Of a stretch of DNA of 64,000 bases, positions 1 to 9,119 are shown piece by piece. Position numbers and translations under genes: made by a program. The notes beneath the pieces were generated by a model. It worked only from the letters and a program-made list of their open reading frames with translations. It ran no database searches and was not told the origin of the DNA. Positions within the stretch are counted from its first letter, which is position 1. Each line of letters starts with the position of its first letter. Source of the stretch: Stygiobacter sp. RIFOXYC2_FULL_38_25 (lineage in GTDB: Bacteria; Bacteroidota; Ignavibacteria; Ignavibacteriales; Melioribacteraceae); NCBI GenBank assembly GCA_001803165.1, contig MHAZ01000003.1:1-64000 (forward strand), written 5' to 3'.

Positions 1-62
1 TATTGACTTATTACCTTACGACTCTTAATTTTATTTCACCCTTCCTTTGGTATCATTTGATA

Positions 63-2066
63 CTATTTTATCAGCAACATTTTTTTAGTTTCAGAAAAAT
101 CGCCGGCTTGTAATCTGTAAAAATAAACACCGCTAGGTAGAGACGCGCCATGGCGCGTCTTTACGTTAAACTTTTCATTATACGTTCCGGCTTGTTTGTA
201 TTCATCTACCAGCGTTACAACTTCTCTTCCCAGCACATCATAAATTTTCAACGTTACATGCTGTAAAGACGATCCGCCACTGGCGGAATGCCTCGTCTCT
301 ACGGGAATTGAATATCTAATGGTAGTTTCCGGATTAAACGGGTTAGGATAATTTTGATATAGCAAAATTGCTGTTGGCAATTCTCCAATCTCATTACCGA
401 CAATATTTAGCTCATTGATTTTATAAGAGCCAAGAGCAGGTTCTCTAACTTCAGCACCATCTTTTTTGTAAGTAAAGTAGAATTCAACCGAACTATTATC
501 TGCCAAATCTGCAAACAAGTAAGAAAACTTGATATCTCCATTGATTTGCATGTTTGCACCCTTATACGAACCAGTACCTATTTTATAATTTAATACAACT
601 TTAGTAGGATCAAGTTTATTTGGTTCAAGAAAAATTTTATTCATTCTAAAATATCCATTAACCCTGCTTAAATTTGGATAAGAAATCACTCGTTTAGCTG
701 AAATTAATCCCCAGCCACGGTCATTGTTTGGAGTTACAACATTGTCGCCACATTCCAAAAATATTTTTCTAATCTGCTGATTAGTTAAATGTGGCCAGGC
801 GGATTTTAGCAAACCTGCTATACCCGTAGCAATTGGTGTTGCGTAAGAAGTCCCATTGCCGTAGTTGTACTTTCCGCTAGTGTTTGAAACGTAGTCAGTA
901 ACTCCCATAGCTACTACTTCCGGTTTGATTCTTCCATCAAACGTTGGACCGGGACTGCTAAACGAAGCAACTTTATTTGTAAAATCTACAGCGCCAACTG
1001 TAATAACATTTAATGCGTCTCCCGGAGTAATAATTTTCCCCCAGGCGTATGCTCTTTCATTTCCCGCAGCAGTTAGTGTTGTTACACCACGCTGAAAAGC
1101 AAGATTGATTGCTTTGGCAGTTATTGTCGTCTGACCATCAAAACTAGACCAAGGATAATCTCCAACACCGCCATCAAATTGATTGTAACCAAGAGAACTT
1201 GTTGTTATATGCACTCCAAGGCTTTCCATCCACTCGAGCGCTGCTGCGTAGTTATCTTCTTCGGCACGTGTCTCTGTTGGGACATACTCAGTTTTTGCAA
1301 GAATAATAGAAGCTTCATAAGCAGGACCAATTAAATTTCCGGGGTCGTATCCAGCCATCAATCCAAGAACATTTGTCCCGTGCGAATCTTGATTTCCAGC
1401 ATCACCGGCTTGGTTTTCCGTAATATCATCGTTCTGAATAAAATCTCGTTCAGCTACGATTTTCAAATCCTTTAATGCCGGATGAGTTTTCCATCGGAAA
1501 CCGGTATCCAAAATCCCAATTAGAACGCCTTTACCGGTTATTCCAAGATCGTGAACAGCCGGAACTTCGGAAAGCGTGTTTTGATTTAATGAGCCGCCGT
1601 AATTTAATCCCGTAGTTGATTGAACTGTAGAAATTGTTTTTGGCGCAGCAATAATTTTGGATTCAATCGGATCAAAACGTTTGGCAATACGGACTCTATC
1701 TAATTTAGATACAAACGGAAGTGCCGCAACTGCTTGAGCTTGTTCATCTGTTAAATAAGTTGTAACTGCGTTAAACCATTTTAGTTTGTTCTCAATTTTA
1801 ATTCCGGTCGTTTCCAGTTGAGAAATGTAAGAAGAGCTAATCGGCAAATCTTCAAATGTTAAATAGTCATCTCCCATAACTTGCTTTCTTCTCTCTATTG
1901 CTGCTGCAGCTAATTCCCTTTCCGCAGCAACGTACTCAGAAGAAGTTTTGTTCAGTTTAGTGGCTGAAGAAACACCTTTATCTTTGAAATAGATGTAATA
2001 CTTTGTCTGAGAAAACAATTGAGCCGAAACAAAAAGCAGAAAAATGAATGCAAGTCTTAACTTCAT
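63..2066 (-). CDS. Secreted subtilisin-like serine protease (S8) with T9SS C-terminal sorting domain
   Basis: Exported subtilase. A signal peptide (MKLRLAFIFLLF...) is followed by a propeptide-like segment and the S8 domain: Asp about residue 187 (ILDTG), His about 229 (DSHGT), oxyanion Asn (AAGN), Ser about 407 (GTSYATP). The last 100 residues are a Por-type sorting domain (YPNPFNP, ending KKMLLIK), so secretion through the outer membrane by the type IX system is expected. An ATG 36 nt upstream is open, but the 2066 start has a good ribosome site (GGAAGGA) and restores a normal signal peptide. Two palindromic repeats are inserted in frame in the sorting domain, adding residues around TRHSASGG and KTRHGAS. 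Last gene of a lepA-lepB-protease run. Family assignment is sure; the substrate is unknown. Confidence 0.93.
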   Translation of the reverse strand: MKLRLAFIFLLFVSAQLFSQTKYYIYFKDKGVSSATKLNKTSSEYVAAERELAAAAIERRKQVMGDDYLTFEDLPISSSYISQLETTGIKIENKLKWFNAVTTYLTDEQAQAVAALPFVSKLDRVRIAKRFDPIESKIIAAPKTISTVQSTTGLNYGGSLNQNTLSEVPAVHDLGITGKGVLIGILDTGFRWKTHPALKDLKIVAERDFIQNDDITENQAGDAGNQDSHGTNVLGLMAGYDPGNLIGPAYEASIILAKTEYVPTETRAEEDNYAAALEWMESLGVHITTSSLGYNQFDGGVGDYPWSSFDGQTTITAKAINLAFQRGVTTLTAAGNERAYAWGKIITPGDALNVITVGAVDFTNKVASFSSPGPTFDGRIKPEVVAMGVTDYVSNTSGKYNYGNGTSYATPIATGIAGLLKSAWPHLTNQQIRKIFLECGDNVVTPNNDRGWGLISAKRVISYPNLSRVNGYFRMNKIFLEPNKLDPTKVVLNYKIGTGSYKGANMQINGDIKFSYLFADLADNSSVEFYFTYKKDGAEVREPALGSYKINELNIVGNEIGELPTAILLYQNYPNPFNPETTIRYSIPVETRHSASGGSSLQHVTLKIYDVLGREVVTLVDEYKQAGTYNEKFNVKTRHGASLPSGVYFYRLQAGDFSETKKMLLIK
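137..164. repeat. Short palindromic repeat inside the protease sorting domain (copy 1)
   Basis: Positions 141-160 form a perfect 20-bp palindrome (AGACGCGCCA/TGGCGCGTCT) flanked by GTAG and TTAC, giving a near-perfect 28-bp hairpin. It is G+C-rich in an A+T-rich gene and encodes the KTRHGAS stretch, which interrupts the usual sorting-domain consensus just before PSGVYFYRL. It resembles dispersed REP-like elements of the GTAGAGACG type. Confidence 0.8.
263..302. repeat. Short palindromic repeat inside the protease sorting domain (copy 2)
   Basis: Outer arms GTAAAGACGA and TCGTCTCTAC (one mismatch) enclose an inner perfect inverted repeat TCCGCCA-C-TGGCGGA. The outer arms match those of the copy at 137-164, so this is the same family with a different core. 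It encodes the SASGGSSLQ-region insertion between the YSIPVETRH and VTLKIYD parts of the sorting domain and keeps the frame. Confidence 0.8.
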
Positions 2067-2166
2067 CTTTGTCCTTCCGGGAATTTTCTGTTGATATCTC
2101 ATTAAACAAAAAAGTGCAGAGAAAATTTCAACTGCACTTAGAAGTAATCAATTTATAGGTTAAAAA

Positions 2167-3084
2167 TCAATGAACAATTTTTGCGATTCTGTTTATGCGA
2201 ACAGTACTAAGTAATTTGAAAAAATCAGAGAAAGGAATTTCCGGGTCCCAAGACCAGTATATCATAAATGCTTGTCCAACTATTTTATCGCGAGGAACAA
2301 AGCCCCAGAACCGGCTGTCGGCGCTGTCATCGCGGTTATCACCCATCATAAAGTAGTAATCTTTTGTAAGAGTATAATTAGTAACAACCTTACCATCAAT
2401 AAGAATTTGATCGCCTTCAGCCGTTACAACACGTCGTCCAAACTCTCTATCAATAATTGTCCGCCATGCCTCAACATTTTCCACCGAGAGATTTATAACA
2501 TCACCTTTCTTTGGAACGACAATAGGACCATAGTTATCTTCGTTAAATTGAGCATTCTTTGGGAAAATTGAGGGATTAGCAACACCGGCGGGTGTAACAT
2601 AATTATTTATGTACTGAATGTTCGGCGGGCGTTTGGCCTCTTTGCCATTTACAAAAACTACTTTTTCTTTTATAGAAATTGTATCTCCGGGAATGCCGAT
2701 GCAGCGTTTAACATAATTATTAATTATTTCCGGTTGAAGTTCATCGCGGTCGCCCGGATACTCGAAGACTACAATATCGCCACGTTCCGGTTCGCTAATT
2801 GCCGGCAATTGAAAATATGGAAGCACCACATTCGTAAAAGGAATTGTTCTTGGCGATGATGAGCCGTAAACAAACTTGTTCACAAATAAAAAATCGCCTA
2901 TCTCAATTGTAGTTTTCATCGAGCCGGTAGGAACGCGGGAAGTTTCGATTAAAAATGTTTTGATTAATAATGCTGCAATTGCTGCAAAGAAAAGGTTCTT
3001 CCAGAAATCCCAAAACTTTTGTGCTTGGGTTTTTGGCAAAACTTTCTTTTCCGGTTTTTCTTCTTTCTTCTTAAAAAATTCCAT
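2167..3084 (-). CDS. lepB: Signal peptidase I
   Basis: Membrane serine protease that removes signal peptides from Sec-exported proteins. One N-terminal membrane segment (about residues 28-46) precedes the catalytic Ser in VPTGSMKTT (about 55) and the general-base Lys in YVKRCIGIPGD (about 126); box E (GDNRDDSADSRFWG) is near the C-terminus. An insert of about 90 residues separates the Lys region from box E, as in many Bacteroidota enzymes. The frame is open 48 nt further up to another ATG at 3132; 3084 is preferred because it gives the usual charged cytoplasmic tail, but neither start has a strong ribosome site. Downstream of lepA and probably cotranscribed; both are translation/export housekeeping genes. 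Confidence 0.93.
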   Translation of the reverse strand: MEFFKKKEEKPEKKVLPKTQAQKFWDFWKNLFFAAIAALLIKTFLIETSRVPTGSMKTTIEIGDFLFVNKFVYGSSSPRTIPFTNVVLPYFQLPAISEPERGDIVVFEYPGDRDELQPEIINNYVKRCIGIPGDTISIKEKVVFVNGKEAKRPPNIQYINNYVTPAGVANPSIFPKNAQFNEDNYGPIVVPKKGDVINLSVENVEAWRTIIDREFGRRVVTAEGDQILIDGKVVTNYTLTKDYYFMMGDNRDDSADSRFWGFVPRDKIVGQAFMIYWSWDPEIPFSDFFKLLSTVRINRIAKIVH

Positions 3085-3146
3085 GTAATGCTTTTCTAAA
3101 TGTTCTAAAATTCGGATAGCACTGAGAGCCATCCCTACATTAATAA

Positions 3147-4940
3147 TTAATCTTCTATTTGTAATACAGCTAAAAACGCTTCTTGTGGAATCTCAACATT
3201 TCCCACTTGCTTCATACGTTTCTTACCTTCTTTTTGTTTCTCAAGAAGCTTTCTTTTTCTGGAAATATCTCCGCCGTAGCATTTAGCCAAAACGTTTTTA
3301 CGAAGCGCTTTGATGTTGGTTCTTGAAATTACTTTTGAACCGATTGCTGCTTGCACGGCAATCTCAAACATCTGAGAAGGAATCAATTCCTTTAACTTAG
3401 AGCAGACTTTCCTCCCCCAATCATAAGATTTCTTTTCGTGAACAATGATTGAGAGCGCATCAACTTTTTCGTTGTTGAGAAGAATATCAATCTTCACCAA
3501 ATCAGATTCTCGGTAGCCGATGAACTCGTAATCAAACGAAGCATATCCTCGCGAAATTGATTTCAACTTGTCGTAGAAATCAAAAATAATTTCTGAGAGT
3601 GGAAACTCGTAAGACAAATCCGCACGGGTTGGATCAATGTAAGTTGTATTTTTGTAAATGCCGCGCTTATCCATTGCGAGCTGCATTAAATTGCCAACAT
3701 ATTCACTTGGAGTAACTATCTGTGCTTTAACATAAGGCTCTTCAACTTTTTCAATATCGCCAACAGCCGGCATATCGGCTGGATTATCAACAACAATTTT
3801 TTGACCGTTCTTTTTGTAAACCCAATACTCCACGTTTGGCAGTGTTGTTATAAGAGATTGACCAAACTCGCGTTCCAATCTCTCTTGAACAATTTCCATG
3901 TGAAGCATCCCGAGAAAACCGCATCGGAAACCAAAGCCAAGAGCAACAGATGTTTCCGGCTCATAACTAACAGACGAATCATTCAAGCGGTATTTTTCAA
4001 GTGCTTCGCGAAGATTCTCATATTCGTCTGTATTCGTTGGATACAATCCGCTGAAAACCATTGGAAGAATATCTTTGTAACCAGGCAGCGGATGCTCAGC
4101 ACCATTCTTTACGTGCGTAACTGTATCACCAACTTTGGTTTCGTGAATTTCCTTTATTCCGGCAATAAGATAACCAACGTTTCCGGCTTTCAATTCTGTG
4201 GCTTTTATTCTACCAAGTTTAAGCGTTCCAACTTCTTCGGCTAAAAGTTTTTTATCATTAATGAAGAATCTGATTTCATCTTTCTCTTTCAAAACTCCGT
4301 TAAAAATTCTAACATAAGCAACAGCGCCACGGTAGGAATCGAAAACAGAATCAAAAACCAAAGCTTGAAGCGGAGCGTTTTCATCGCCAGCTGGAGCTGG
4401 GACACGTTTTACAACGGCTTCCAAAATCAGATCAATACCTAAACGGGTTTTGGCGCTTGCTAAAATTATTTCTTCTTGCTTACAGCCAATCAAATCCATT
4501 ATCTGATGACTAACAACATCAACCATCGCGCTTGGAAGATCAACCTTATTAATTACCGGAATAATTTCGAGTCCGGCATCAATAGCCATATAAAGATTGC
4601 TTATTGTCTGAGCCTCAACGCCTTGAGCGGCATCAACAATTAAAATTGCGCCTTCGCAAGCAGCAAGCGAGCGGGAAACTTCGTAAGAAAAATCTACGTG
4701 ACCGGGAGTATCAATTAAATTAAGTGTGTAATGCCCGCCGTCTTGGGATTCATACTTCATTTGGATTGCATGCGACTTAATCGTAATGCCGCGCTCACGC
4801 TCCAAATCCAAACTATCCAACAGTTGTTCCTTAGCTTCACGCTTAGAAATTGTATGCGTAAACTCTAGCAGCCCATCAGCGATAGTTGATTTACCATGAT
4901 CTATGTGAGCGATAATGCAGAAATTGCGGATATTATTCAT
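3147..4940 (-). CDS. lepA: Elongation factor 4 (LepA), ribosomal back-translocase
   Basis: Translational GTPase that remodels stalled or mistranslocated ribosomes. It shows the P-loop [10 protein letters not shown]3 [15 protein letters not shown]4 NKVDLP, EF-G-like domains II, III and V, and the LepA-specific C-terminal domain ([23 protein letters not shown]). The length (about 597 aa) is normal. The start is taken as ATG at 4940 ([19 protein letters not shown]), which matches the family; the frame continues to a TTG at 4964, but that TTG lies inside the promoter -7 element. First gene of lepA-lepB. Confidence 0.97.
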   Translation of the reverse strand: MNNIRNFCIIAHIDHGKSTIADGLLEFTHTISKREAKEQLLDSLDLERERGITIKSHAIQMKYESQDGGHYTLNLIDTPGHVDFSYEVSRSLAACEGAILIVDAAQGVEAQTISNLYMAIDAGLEIIPVINKVDLPSAMVDVVSHQIMDLIGCKQEEIILASAKTRLGIDLILEAVVKRVPAPAGDENAPLQALVFDSVFDSYRGAVAYVRIFNGVLKEKDEIRFFINDKKLLAEEVGTLKLGRIKATELKAGNVGYLIAGIKEIHETKVGDTVTHVKNGAEHPLPGYKDILPMVFSGLYPTNTDEYENLREALEKYRLNDSSVSYEPETSVALGFGFRCGFLGMLHMEIVQERLEREFGQSLITTLPNVEYWVYKKNGQKIVVDNPADMPAVGDIEKVEEPYVKAQIVTPSEYVGNLMQLAMDKRGIYKNTTYIDPTRADLSYEFPLSEIIFDFYDKLKSISRGYASFDYEFIGYRESDLVKIDILLNNEKVDALSIIVHEKKSYDWGRKVCSKLKELIPSQMFEIAVQAAIGSKVISRTNIKALRKNVLAKCYGGDISRKRKLLEKQKEGKKRMKQVGNVEIPQEAFLAVLQIED

Positions 4941-4961
4941 AAACTCTTTGAAATTAGCGGG

Positions 4962-4994
4962 CAAAATATATGAAAATGAGGCTGGCTTTACAAT
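4962..4994 (-). promoter_or_regulatory. Bacteroidota-type promoter for lepA
   Basis: On the minus strand ATTG (4991-4994), 20 nt, then TATATTTTG (4962-4970), a TAnnTTTG-like -7 box with one extra T. It lies about 22 nt before the lepA ATG and contains the TTG that would otherwise be read as a start. Confidence 0.5.
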
Positions 4995-5025
4995 TTAACG
5001 TTTTCTCAAACCCAAAATTGAGACA

Positions 5026-5057
5026 TTTCAAATCGGGAGGTGAATTGCTTAATTTTG
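5026..5057 (+). promoter_or_regulatory. Probable promoter for the beta-propeller gene
   Basis: TTTC (5026-5029), 20 nt, then TAATTTTG (5050-5057), an exact TAnnTTTG -7 box. Transcription from here would begin near 5064, which rules out the upstream GTG at 5040 and supports the ATG at 5079. Confidence 0.45.
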
Positions 5058-5078
5058 AAACCGAAAATTGAAGAACTC

Positions 5079-6203
5079 ATGAAATACAAATTACTCACTA
5101 TAGCTTTACTTGGTTTAGTTGTATTGAATTTTGCACAGCAGAAGAAGGCTGGCAGCATTGCATCTCAGTCTATTTTGTCGGCAAAGATTACAAAAACAAT
5201 TCAATTAGATTCCACTGCCGCGTTTACGAATTACTTTGAAGGAAAATTCTTTTCCTTTTCCAAAGAAGGCGTAATTGTAAGCTCCGATACAACGGGAAAA
5301 GTTTTATGGAAACAGCAAATCCCCGGAAATATTTCTGCCGAGCCGGTTATTGTAGAAAACATTCTTGTAATTGCGACTGATAACAACGACATCAATACTT
5401 TCGATATTAAAACCGGCTCGCAGTTGCAATCAATTAGTGTTGAAGACAAAATTACAACTCCACTATTCGCATTTAATTATGCCGGCACTAATGAATTGAT
5501 GATTCCAAAACAAACCAATTCAAAAGCGGCAGTAGTTTTTGGAATGGCAAGCGGGAAAATTTCTTGCCTTGATTTAGAAACCTTGCAAGAGTATTGGCAA
5601 AATGGCGATCAGAAAGACACTTTATATACAAAACCGATTTTGCTAAATAATAAATTGGTTTTTACACGCGGCGACGGCTCACTTAATAGCATTGATGCAA
5701 ACACCGGATTGCTAATCTGGCGCTGGCAAGAAGAAGAACTTTCTAATTTTTCTAAAGCAAATTTGGAAACCGACGGCAAAAGTATTTTTGTTGTATCGGC
5801 AGACAGCGTTTTCCACTCGATCAATTTTTTGCTGGGACGGCTAAACTGGCGCCTTGAAAATATTAAGGTGGATTCAAAATTCTTCTACTCTACAAGCCAA
5901 AAGAACCTTTACTTGATCTCAAGTAACGAAAAGCTAATCATCTTTTCTGTTAAAGATGAGGTAACAGTTGATGATTTTAAGCTGCGGTATAATCTGCCAA
6001 ATAATTCGTATAATTTTTTCGAGTTCGAAAAGAAAGTGTTTTTTGTTTATAACGGTATTATTTATGAAGCTGAAGAGAAACAATTACTGAAAGAAGTTCT
6101 TAAACTGGATTTTGCAGATGTAAAATCATTTTACCAACTCGGTGAAAATAAATTTGCGGCGTTAAGCTATAACGGAAAACTTACAATTTTTATAATGAGG
6201 TAA
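5079..6203 (+). CDS. Secreted PQQ-like beta-propeller repeat protein
   Basis: About 374 aa with a signal peptide (MKYKLLTIALLGLVVLNFAQQ). The body is built of repeating beta-strand units of the PQQ/YVTN type, e.g. D-T-T-G-K-V-L-W-K-Q and DANTGLLIWRW, so it should fold as a propeller in the periplasm or at the cell surface. No catalytic residues or cofactor ligands could be identified; BamB-like or structural roles are possible but not shown. The frame reaches a GTG at 5040, rejected because the signal peptide and the promoter favour 5079. Its stop overlaps the start of the next gene by one base (TAATG), indicating translational coupling to the HAD phosphatase. Confidence 0.75.
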   Translation: MKYKLLTIALLGLVVLNFAQQKKAGSIASQSILSAKITKTIQLDSTAAFTNYFEGKFFSFSKEGVIVSSDTTGKVLWKQQIPGNISAEPVIVENILVIATDNNDINTFDIKTGSQLQSISVEDKITTPLFAFNYAGTNELMIPKQTNSKAAVVFGMASGKISCLDLETLQEYWQNGDQKDTLYTKPILLNNKLVFTRGDGSLNSIDANTGLLIWRWQEEELSNFSKANLETDGKSIFVVSADSVFHSINFLLGRLNWRLENIKVDSKFFYSTSQKNLYLISSNEKLIIFSVKDEVTVDDFKLRYNLPNNSYNFFEFEKKVFFVYNGIIYEAEEKQLLKEVLKLDFADVKSFYQLGENKFAALSYNGKLTIFIMR

Positions 6204-6853
6204 TGTTGAGAAATTTTGACGGATTTATTTTTGATGTTGACGGAACGCTTACTTCTACTAACGAACTTATTTTTTCTTCTTTTAATCATGTAACGCAAAA
6301 GTATCTAAACAAAAGAGTTTCAAATGAAGAAATCATTGCTATGTTTGGTCCAACAGAAGATGTAATTCTTCAAGAGTGGATGAAGCATGATTACCAAGAT
6401 GCAAGAAAAGATTATTTTGATTTCTACTCTTCTCAGCATCAGAAAATGGCGGATATTTATCCGGGAATGATTGATGTACTCAAATTCATTAAGTCGAAAA
6501 GCATTCCACTTTCCATCTACACAGGCAAGGGGAAAGACTCTGCAAGAATTACATTAAAAGAAATCGGTGTTTATGATCTATTTGATTTGATTGTTACCGG
6601 CGATGACGTAAAGGAAAGCAAACCTTCCCGCGAAGGAGTTGATATGTTTGTCGAGAAATTTAATTTGGATAGAAACAAAGTATTGATGATTGGCGATGCG
6701 CCGGCTGATGTTATTGCAGCTCATAGAGCTGGCGTTAAAGCGGCTTCGGTACTTTGGGATAGTTACGCACGCGACAAGGTTTTGCAGATGAACAGCGATT
6801 ACGTTTTCGAAACGGTTGAAGAGTTTATGAAATTTCTGGAAGAAAATATTTAA
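6203..6853 (+). CDS. HAD-family phosphatase (phosphoglycolate phosphatase/PpaX-like)
   Basis: Soluble HAD hydrolase, 216 aa. Motif I FDVDGTLT (nucleophile Asp10, Asp12), a small helical cap, motif II Thr in YTGKGKDS, motif III Lys in KPSREG, motif IV IGDAPADVIAAHRAGV. This arrangement is typical of Gph/PpaX/beta-phosphoglucomutase-like enzymes acting on small phosphate esters or pyrophosphate. The start overlaps the preceding stop by one base, with GAGG just upstream. The substrate cannot be told from sequence. Confidence 0.85.
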   Translation: MLRNFDGFIFDVDGTLTSTNELIFSSFNHVTQKYLNKRVSNEEIIAMFGPTEDVILQEWMKHDYQDARKDYFDFYSSQHQKMADIYPGMIDVLKFIKSKSIPLSIYTGKGKDSARITLKEIGVYDLFDLIVTGDDVKESKPSREGVDMFVEKFNLDRNKVLMIGDAPADVIAAHRAGVKAASVLWDSYARDKVLQMNSDYVFETVEEFMKFLEENI

Positions 6854-7009
6854 ACGAACCTTTGAATTATTGTCTTTGCAAGTATATCGAAGGGAGCTCA
6901 AATTTTGTTTTTCAGATAGAACGGATTGTTTTCTACAAAACGTTCTTCTTAGTTAAACGTACAAATTATTAATATAAGATTATTATTATTTCAACTCACA
7001 AAAGTTATA

Positions 7010-7096
7010 CTCTGTGTAACTCTGTGCCTCTCTGCGATACTCTGTGAAATTAATAACACAGAGAGCCACTGAGTACTAACTGAGATCCACAGAGAA
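7010..7096. repeat. Imperfect inverted repeat of CTCTGTG units
   Basis: The only notable structure in the 276-bp gap 6854-7129. CTCTGTG-like units recur on the left half (about 7010-7046) and as CACAGAG/CACTGAG units on the right half (7057-7096), so the element can fold into one long imperfect hairpin of about 85 bp. Such CTCTGTG repeats occur as dispersed non-coding elements in several bacterial phyla. No ORF or promoter seen. It sits between convergent genes and could also act in termination. Confidence 0.6.
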
Positions 7097-7129
7097 AATA
7101 CCTTTAATAATCTTAATGTTAACAAGTAA

Positions 7130-8365
7130 TTATCTTAAAGAAAGCCAGGCTTCCGGATTCTGGTAATTTCTTTCATTCCAGATTTCGAAGTGAACGATAT
7201 TTCCTTCCAAACTTTCACTTACTTTTCCAATTGTAGAACCGGCTTTAATTCTATCGCCTTCTTTAACTGCAATTCCGGTTACATGCCCGTAAACCGTACG
7301 GAAATCATCTCTGTGCGTAACAATAACAATGCTGCCGTAGCCGGGAATCCAATCAATTGCGCTTACTATTCCTTCTGCAACAGAGAGAACATTTTGTGAT
7401 GCGCCTACGCCAATATCAATTCCGTAATTGAGTGTAACCGTTTTTAATCTTTCATTCTTGTTCTCGCCAAACTTGCGGACAATTCTTCCTTCTTTCACGG
7501 GCCAGCCAAGACTGCCGCGCAATTGCGCGAAATTTTGGAACGAAGAATAATCAAATGATTGTGGAAGTTTACCCGATGCTACTTTCTTATCGTTCTTAAC
7601 TTTGCTTTCAAGCGAGCGTTTCTTTGCTTCACGGTCTGCTTCAATCAACTTGGCAATTATGTTCTTAATTAAAATTTCCGCTCTGCGTTTTAGATTAATC
7701 TCATCAGCAATCATTTTTTGATCTTTCTTCAGAACAGAAATCAATCCTTTCTTTTCTTTTTCTTTTTTCTCAAGAACATCTTGCTCTTTCAATTTTTTGT
7801 TGGCCAAAATTTCTTTGGCTTTTCTTTCTATTTCCAAATTATTCTGCAAGCCGGAAAGTTTAGCTCTGCCAGCAGTAAGTTTATCGAGAGTAATTTTATT
7901 TTGGCGCGAGATATATTTTAGATATTGATAGCGTACCAAAGCTTGGTTGAATGATTCAGCGTCGAGAATAAAACGCCACATTGATAAACCGGAATTCTTG
8001 TAAAACCAAACTATGTACCGTGAGTATTGAGATTTAAGATTTTTAATTCGCTTTTCTATCGTTTGGACTTCTTGTTCAATCCCGCCAATGGCTTGTTCTT
8101 TCTGCTTCTCTTCAACAAGAAGATTGTTGATGAGCTTGCCGAGAAGCAAATTCTGTTTGTTAATATTCTCAAGCGATTGAAGCGACTCCCGCTCTTTGCG
8201 TGATTTTGACTTCAGTTCACGTTCAAGATTTGAAATATCGTCTCGTATTGATTGTAGCTGTTGGTTCTTCTGCTTTATGCTGTCCTTGATTTGACAGAAC
8301 AAACCGGAAGAGAATAGAAAAAGAAATATGAAAAGATATTTATAGATCGGTGACTTTCGCATCAT
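7130..8365 (-). CDS. EnvC-like murein hydrolase activator (coiled coil plus degenerate LytM/M23 domain)
   Basis: About 411 aa: signal peptide (FIFLFLFSSGLFCQ), a long Glu/Lys-rich coiled coil (about residues 25-250), then a LytM/M23 domain (about 290-411). The YGH and HFEIW histidines of M23 enzymes are present, but the first zinc ligand, normally H in HxGID, is Asn (NYGIDIG). The domain is therefore probably inactive as an endopeptidase, as in EnvC and NlpD, and would activate an amidase at the division septum. The gene begins inside the end of the DUF4292 gene (26-bp overlap; a second ATG lies 3 nt in). TPR protein, DUF4292 protein and this factor form a tight envelope operon common in Bacteroidota. 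Confidence 0.87.
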   Translation of the reverse strand: MMRKSPIYKYLFIFLFLFSSGLFCQIKDSIKQKNQQLQSIRDDISNLERELKSKSRKERESLQSLENINKQNLLLGKLINNLLVEEKQKEQAIGGIEQEVQTIEKRIKNLKSQYSRYIVWFYKNSGLSMWRFILDAESFNQALVRYQYLKYISRQNKITLDKLTAGRAKLSGLQNNLEIERKAKEILANKKLKEQDVLEKKEKEKKGLISVLKKDQKMIADEINLKRRAEILIKNIIAKLIEADREAKKRSLESKVKNDKKVASGKLPQSFDYSSFQNFAQLRGSLGWPVKEGRIVRKFGENKNERLKTVTLNYGIDIGVGASQNVLSVAEGIVSAIDWIPGYGSIVIVTHRDDFRTVYGHVTGIAVKEGDRIKAGSTIGKVSESLEGNIVHFEIWNERNYQNPEAWLSLR

Positions 8366-9119
8366 CCGGGATATCTAGTTTTAACTTTTCGGTTAGTTTA
8401 TTCAGTTCTACACTTCTGTATTCCACTCTAAGCTTCTGATCATTTGCTTTATCGTTAATACTGATGTTAAACGGAAGATAAACATCGTCAACTTTTCTGA
8501 ACCCATCATAATCTGCTTGATAGGAAACCTTGCCTCGCATATCGGAAATTAAATAACGAATGATACGCAAGTTGCTTGCATCAATTATAATTGTACTAAC
8601 AGTGTTGTTCGTAGAATCTGAATAAATCAATTCGTAAGTGCCGTCGTCTTTCTGATTGGCAACCGGTTCTATGCGAAGTTTGCTTGTAAGATTTACAGAG
8701 CCGGTAACTGCATCCATTAGTTCATCATACGGAACGTTAATCTTCATCAAGTCTTTGATGATTCCCGGTCTAACTTTCCCTTTGTAATACTTATTGTTGA
8801 TTACATCGTAGAACTGAAAATCTTTTTGAGAAATTAACGAGTAAGCCAAATCAATCCCGAAAGGACCAAAGAAAGAAACTTTTAGCGAGTCCGGTCTTTT
8901 AATTTCAACTTGAAAACTGCTTCGTGTGTTAAGCTCTTTTGTAATAACGAAGATTGTTCCCTTGCCAACAAACGATTTTATTTTCCTTCGGTTAGCTTCA
9001 AGTCGTTTTACAATCCTCTCGGCAGAAATTGTCTGTTCTTCTTCTAGAGGTTTTGTTGCAGTACAGCCAACCAAAAACAAAAGTATTGCTGAAAAAGAAA
9101 TCAATAATATTTTTTTCAC
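8340..9119 (-). CDS. DUF4292-family lipoprotein
   Basis: 259-aa lipoprotein: signal peptide with lipobox FLVGC at about residue 19. The remainder is beta-rich with a LolA/LolB-like look (FVGKGTI..., RPDSLKVSFFGPFGID, YRLEVEY-type strands), which fits the DUF4292 family of Bacteroidota envelope proteins; a role in lipoprotein or lipid handling is inferred only from that resemblance. It overlaps the upstream TPR gene by 4 bp (ATGA) and the downstream EnvC-like gene by 26 bp, so the three are surely translated together. Confidence 0.8.
   Translation of the reverse strand: MKKILLISFSAILLFLVGCTATKPLEEEQTISAERIVKRLEANRRKIKSFVGKGTIFVITKELNTRSSFQVEIKRPDSLKVSFFGPFGIDLAYSLISQKDFQFYDVINNKYYKGKVRPGIIKDLMKINVPYDELMDAVTGSVNLTSKLRIEPVANQKDDGTYELIYSDSTNNTVSTIIIDASNLRIIRYLISDMRGKVSYQADYDGFRKVDDVYLPFNISINDKANDQKLRVEYRSVELNKLTEKLKLDIPDDAKVTDL

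Noticed and set aside
7010-7096. CRISPR-like array of CTCTGTG units
   Set aside because: Units are 7 bp, irregular and in both orientations, without equal spacers; no cas genes in the window.
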